A program made the position numbers and the translations under genes. Positions 7,729 to 11,881 of a stretch of DNA of 11,881 nucleotides are shown here, piece by piece. The notes under the pieces were generated by a model. The model ran no database searches. It had not been told where the DNA came from and saw nothing but the letters and a program-made list of their open reading frames with translations. The number at the start of each line of letters is the position of its first letter. Positions within the stretch are counted from its first letter, which is position 1. The DNA comes from Physocladia obscura (Eukaryota > Chytridiomycota > Chytridiomycetes > Chytridiales > Chytriomycetaceae), in the NCBI GenBank assembly GCA_027596945.1, contig JADGJH010000878.1, positions 1 to 11,881 on the forward strand, given 5' to 3'.

Positions 7729-8293
7729 ATGGAAGCATTCAAGCGCCAAAATGAACCAGATTACTCTGTCAATACACGCACTGGTCGGCCAATTCCCTGC
7801 CAGCGATGCCGCGCCATGGGTCGCAGATGTTCACTGAAAAAGCCAGATTGCAACCGCTGTCAGAAAAAAGGCATACCACTGCGTATATTTCGCTCAATCC
7901 TCTTCAACAGTCAATCTTAATGCCGGTGCATGCCAACGATGCCGCAAATACAAGCAACGCTGTGACAAGAAAACACCAGGATGTTCGAGATGTGTACAAA
8001 AACATCAGGAATGCATTTACAAGTTTCGCAGCTCTTCGTTGGTGTCAACGACTGCAGCTCCTTCGTGCCGAGAGCCGCATGATAAAATCGCGCACGTATT
8101 AAAATTCAAGACGAATTTTAATCTTTTGGATCAAGTCTACATTTTGGATCAAAACTGGTGTAATGAATCCTATGTAAATGATTTGTTCAGGCAAAACATT
8201 GGAAAACAAGCGAGATTTATGTCAATGAATGAATGGATTTACTGTTTGAAATATATTGAAAAGGATGAGTATTTTGCTAAAAAACTGTTTTAA
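7729..8293 (+). pseudogene. Frameshifted paralogue with two Zn2Cys6 clusters
   Basis: This diverged paralogue of the gene at 4537 has the same plan. The first frame starts at 7729 and reads CQRCRAMGRRCSLKKPDCNRC, then runs out of frame after CQKK to a TAA at 7918. At the A-run/GG at 7864-7871 the reading moves to the frame one base later, which continues AYHC (completing cluster 1), a 16-residue linker, and a full second cluster (ACQRCRKYKQRCDKK, then CSRCVQKHQEC) to a stop at 8291. Dropping one base gives 187 codons and perfect 2-6-6-2-6 cysteine spacing in both clusters. The C-terminal motif FMSMNEWIYCLKYIEK matches the intact copy's FTINDWILLLEF. Intact cysteines after the break suggest a very recent lesion, a sequencing error in the homopolymer, or programmed frameshifting. 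AATAAA overlaps the stop (8293-8298). Start context is CCAAATGG. Confidence 0.8.
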
Positions 8294-9209
8294 ATAAATC
8301 GAAATCATTTAAAACATTCGAAGTTGAAAAGCTTTGTTGTTTTTCTTGGACCATGATGCCCAAGGTCATAGATACGTTATTCTTTTTATTACTTTTATTT
8401 TTGTGTCCTACTCATTCCTTTTTTATTATAGGAAAATTTGTATCGTCAAAATCTCTTTCCAATCAATTGATTTGACACACTTCAACCTTGTCACCTACAT
8501 TACCAAGTCCGTGGTATATTCCTCCTTTAAGCAGCTTGCGTCAGATACAGAGTTCAAAGACTACTTTTTCCAATCACAAAAACACCAGCTGGGAATACCA
8601 TCCGAATTTCTACTCCCAAAGGAGCAATGTTCAGCTCCATATGGACTTCCCATGAACTTGGAGAGTCAATCACTACTTCCAAGTTGTTTGCTCTCTGTTT
8701 TACCTGTCATTTTACCATCATGGTTATCACAATGACTACCAGACGTACATCCGATTTTTTAATTGGAAATGAATAAATCAGTCATTTTTTTAACCAAAAT
8801 TGAAAAAATTTCTACATTTTTCTGTTTGTCATTCAGGAGATTGGCATCAATCAAAAAAATTTGTAATAAAAGTGATATTGCATTCATTTTGTGTATAAAG
8901 TTTTTATTATTTGGCCACCTGTTGCTAACATCTCTTTTGGCATGTTTACATGTAAAGGTGTGGGAATATCGCTTTTGTGTCACTTTTCGTCTCGTTTCGT
9001 TTTAGCTGGCCAATCCTTTTTCTTTGTATGGGCTTACCGAATGTAAAAGTTCGAATGGCACCTACTCAATTTTTGCAGCAGCGAGGCTGTATAAAGGAAT
9101 AAAAATCAAGTTTCTGTTATCTGATCGTTGATTCTTGAAAGTTCTGTCGGTGCTGTGTTTGAAAGCGAATTACAGAAAAATTTCATTTCGGGTTTGAAAC
9201 TAATTTTCA
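8294..9209. other. Unassigned stretch before the TIR gene
   Basis: No recognisable gene. On the plus strand a frame open through 8735 reads plausibly from 8432 on (VTYITKSVVYSSFKQLASD, then GIPSEFLLPKEQ). It is preceded by an acceptor-like TTATTATAG at 8423-8431, but has no clear start codon. Over 8570-8735 the other plus frames and one minus frame are also open, so direction cannot be settled by eye. From 8760 to 9080 the sequence is AT-rich with no convincing coding signal. The last 120 bp are the promoter and 5' UTR of the TIR gene. Confidence 0.3.
9090..9097 (+). promoter_or_regulatory. TATA box of the TIR gene
   Basis: TATAAAGG lies 120 nt upstream of the ATG at 9210, with an AT-rich likely 5' UTR between. 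It is a good consensus match in a region without other coding signal. Confidence 0.5.
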
Positions 9210-11881
9210 ATGGACACATTCTTCGATATTCTCGATCTCCCACGCGAGGGAGGAAGTGCACTGCTTGAGCGATATTTCCATCCTGATGCATTCCGCAACA
9301 ACAACCCGTATGACCCAATTAAAGCCAACGCAGCATCCAATCTTCTTCCAAACGACAGTATTGATGCAGGTTTATTTCGCAACAGGGTGAGTTCGCAGTT
9401 CTGCCATTCCCATTGGCTTATGTACTTGTTTGATGTTACTTACTTATCTTCAAAACCTACCAGATCCGAACTCTTGGAAACCAGCTATCATTCCTCCACT
9501 TGACTACTTTTCTGCGTAGTCGCCATTATGAAATTGGCCAATCATTGATTGTCGAAACTAGCCGTCCCAGTTTGGGCAAGAATTACGTCAAAGGAAATGA
9601 TTATTTGGACTCGCTGGCACCAAGGCCGCGATATGGCCGCCTTGCTTTCTATCGCATGTTCAGTCGTTATCCAGACTTGGCCCAAATTTTTGTCAGTGGT
9701 CTTTGGCTTGTAGTTTGCTTGGTCCTACTTATTCTTCCGCCGAGTGTCTGTGGGTTGGATCTGACACAGCCAATGTTCATCGTTCCGCGGCCCACCAACG
9801 ATTCAACTTACCTTTGTTCAGACCATTTATTGGGGGGAAAGGCATTGGTACCCCTGATTATACTTTGTTGGGCAGTTTTACTGGGATGGGTGAGTTGGAA
9901 TTTTGAAACGATGGTGACGATTGACATTTCACAGACTTTTATTTTGTTCTTCAGTGTGCATTACTCCGTGAACGAAGAAGGCATGTTACAGTATTTGAAC
10001 CAGGTTGGCAAGCCTCCAATTGAAGAGGTTATGATTTCATATAGGTATGTCATAGTCTTCATGATAGATTTCTGTTTAACTTTGAAAAAATAGTTGGCAG
10101 GATGGTCTAATGCATGAGGTCCGTACGATTGCAAGATCTCTTATTCACAGTGAAATTCGCGTCTGGATTGACTATCTTAGTGAGTTTTGTTGTTGCCATA
10201 TCCATACGTTTAAATCGACTTTTCTTAGAACTTTCTACAGGAGACGAAACTGCTCGGACAACCCGCACTGTTGCATCTAAGTCGCGCTTTGTAGTAATTT
10301 TTTTGACACGCAAGTATATCAAGTCAGGTGCATGCTTTGTTGAGATCCTTTCTGCTCTCAACACAAAGAATCCAAACGCGCGTATAATTGTACATGTGCA
10401 CCAGGACGCACCGGATGTCGACTTGGCGGATCCAGCTGTGATTAAAAACCTTCTTGAACGTAGTGACGACCAAGATGAGAGACTCAAGGCGTTTCAAAGG
10501 GTTCAACGACTTGCAAGAAAACTTGAGGAAAAGGGTGTTACTGTCACAAGATCACTGGAGGAACTTGTGAAAGTGCTGAATCAGAAGATTGTGTATGCAT
10601 CAGACACAGATACTCTGGTTTGGTATGTTCTACTTCTTTTCCCCCCGCCTATTTCTTTTAATTTCCAGAAATTGTTCCAGGTGGCAAAAAAATGTAGGCC
10701 CTTCTTCGATGGCCCAAATTCCAATCACTATCTTTGGACCAAAACTGAATGCTTGGAATTTTTTGGGATTGACCCCATTTCAAGATGTACTGTGGATAAA
10801 AACAAATCCTGTTCGAAGTGAGTGTTACAATCCTTGTGTTTTAAAAAAAATACCAAAATCAAACGATGTGATCAGTTTCCAATGTCTGGATTGATGGTTA
10901 TTGTAGAAACACTGGAATCCATGCGTCTGCGTTTCCTTTTCGTGCTTTATTTTTGAGTAAGTATTTATATATATTTTTAAGAGGCTGATATAATAAATAG
11001 CACTTGTGAGTGCCCTTCCCTACCTTATGGTACTTGGCTCAGCGGGAAAAACAAACAATACTCTGTATACTGCCTTAGCTTTTGGATCAGCATCAATTCT
11101 TCTTTTCTTCGTAAGTAACAAATGCACTTAATTACTATTTTCTCTTGTTCAAAAAAAAATTTTTTTTTTTTTTTTGTGCCAGTGTTTTGGAATTTCTCAT
11201 GCCAAAACCTTTTATGATTTACGAGTATTCTCTATGTCACCTGCACTCATCCCGCTTTGTGCCACCGCAAGCTTTTCCACTGTACTGCGCCATGCAATTC
11301 ACGTGATTGGTGGTAAAACATTCTTGGTCCAAGATCCAGAGTATCCACTCAACTCTGGAAAAAGCCTGATTTATAAGATTAAACAAATTATGCACCATGT
11401 TGCGAAGCACGAAAGTTCTCCACATGGTAATCCACTCCTTCGCACTGTGGTCCAAGTAGAAGACTTTGAAACTGGGAATCCATCGGCATTAGCTCTCTGC
11501 AAGTTTCTTTACGCAATTGGATTCTTGCATCCTGCTCAAGCTGTCCAGCTTGGGCTTGGCCCAATTAATAATAAAGAGTTTAATGAGAGTGGCGATGATA
11601 ACCTGGTTGTTGTCCATGTCTTCATGTTTGGGTGTGAGGCCAAAGTTGGAGTAAGCGCGGACAAAGTGATTCATGCACAAATGGCACAAGTTGCAAACTT
11701 TGTCCTTCAAGAAAAAATCCGATTTTCTGATGTTGTACTCACATCTACATCTTTTGATGGCCCAACAGCATCTATTCCAGCACTATTTCATTCCATCCAG
11801 CTTACTGATGGCACAGATTTCCGTTTGGCTGACTATTTAATTATTAACCGTGAGTGTGCTTGTGACATTGTTTTTTGTTTT
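9210..11881 (+). CDS. Multi-pass membrane protein with internal TIR domain (3' partial)
   Basis: Exons: 9210-9386, 9464-10044, 10094-10179, 10241-10622, 10698-10817, 10907-10956, 11001-11110, 11183-11849; the next donor (GTGAGT, 11850) is followed by the window edge, leaving at least 724 aa. Order: soluble N-terminus; TM at ~132-152; a loop with sequon NDST (171); TM at ~185-204; TIR domain at ~245-345; two or three further hydrophobic segments (~460-550); a C-terminal domain I do not recognise. TIR marks are VMISYSWQD (strand A), EIRVWIDYL (strand B), SRFVVIFLTRKYIKSG and then CFVEIL, whose E316 aligns with the catalytic Glu of TIR NADases such as SARM1. Two junctions are uncertain: 9890-9934 may be a 45-nt in-frame intron (protein 15 aa shorter), and after 10622 the acceptor could differ. 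Probable role is membrane-linked signalling or NAD+ cleavage. Confidence 0.8.
11151..11175. repeat. A9T16 homopolymer block in TIR-gene intron 7
   Basis: Nine A followed by sixteen T occur inside the 72-nt intron 11111-11182, just before its GTGCCAG acceptor. The T run can act as the polypyrimidine tract; the block is likely to vary in length. Confidence 0.8.

Noticed and set aside
8759..9005. Overlapping open frames on both strands
   Set aside because: AT-rich composition, no start context, no motifs and mutual antisense overlap; probably chance.
10589..10894. Alternative frame of TIR exon 5 (SSMAQIPITIFGPKLNAW)
   Set aside because: Carried through exons 6 and 7 with their splice sites, it hits a stop early in exon 8; the other frame stays open for over 600 nt.
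1..11881. CRISPR arrays, insertion sequences, viral or bacterial operons
   Set aside because: No arrayed repeats, transposase motifs or phage-like genes were seen; the spliced genes show ordinary eukaryotic DNA.

Overview
The window is nuclear DNA from a eukaryote with a compact, AT-rich genome. Genes carry many very short GT-AG introns (39-109 nt in the models built here), with donors such as GTAAGT, GTGAGT and GTATGT. Intergenic gaps are small and AATAAA signals lie just after several stops. A MARK/Kin1-like kinase, SURF4/Erv29, a SETD3-like enzyme and Zn2Cys6 zinc clusters together suggest an early-diverging (chytrid-like) fungus or a related amoeboid or holomycotan protist. That placement is inference; no rRNA or organelle marker is present.

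Layout. (1) 97-2688, minus: a Ser/Thr kinase with a C-terminal KA1 domain, 5 exons. (2) 2689-3082: a divergent promoter gap. (3) 3083-4178, plus: SURF4/Erv29 cargo receptor, 5 exons. (4) 4179-4536: a gap with a poly(A) signal, a GC-rich tandem repeat containing CGG-N12-CCG, and a TATA box. (5) 4537-5070, plus: an intronless protein with two tandem Zn2Cys6 clusters. (6) 5125-6707, plus: a membrane-anchored SETD3-like SET protein, 6 exons, starting only 54 bp after the zinc gene. (7) 6708-7728: a gap with short repeats and coding-like relics. (8) 7729-8293, plus: a diverged paralogue of the zinc gene, broken by a one-base frameshift inside its first zinc cluster. (9) 8294-9209: an unassigned stretch ending in a TATA box. 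(10) 9210 to beyond the right edge, plus: a multi-exon, multi-pass membrane protein with an internal TIR domain.

Function. The kinase and SURF4 are housekeeping genes sharing a divergent promoter. The right two thirds is more unusual. The twin-zinc-cluster proteins are probably small DNA-binding regulators, and one has a Gal4-like CGG palindrome just upstream of its TATA box, which suggests autoregulation. The TIR protein keeps the glutamate used by TIR NADases and sits between membrane segments, an arrangement I do not recognise. No evidence ties these genes into a single pathway.

Exon boundaries were worked out by hand from reading-frame continuity, splice motifs and family resemblance. 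Two junctions in the TIR gene remain ambiguous.
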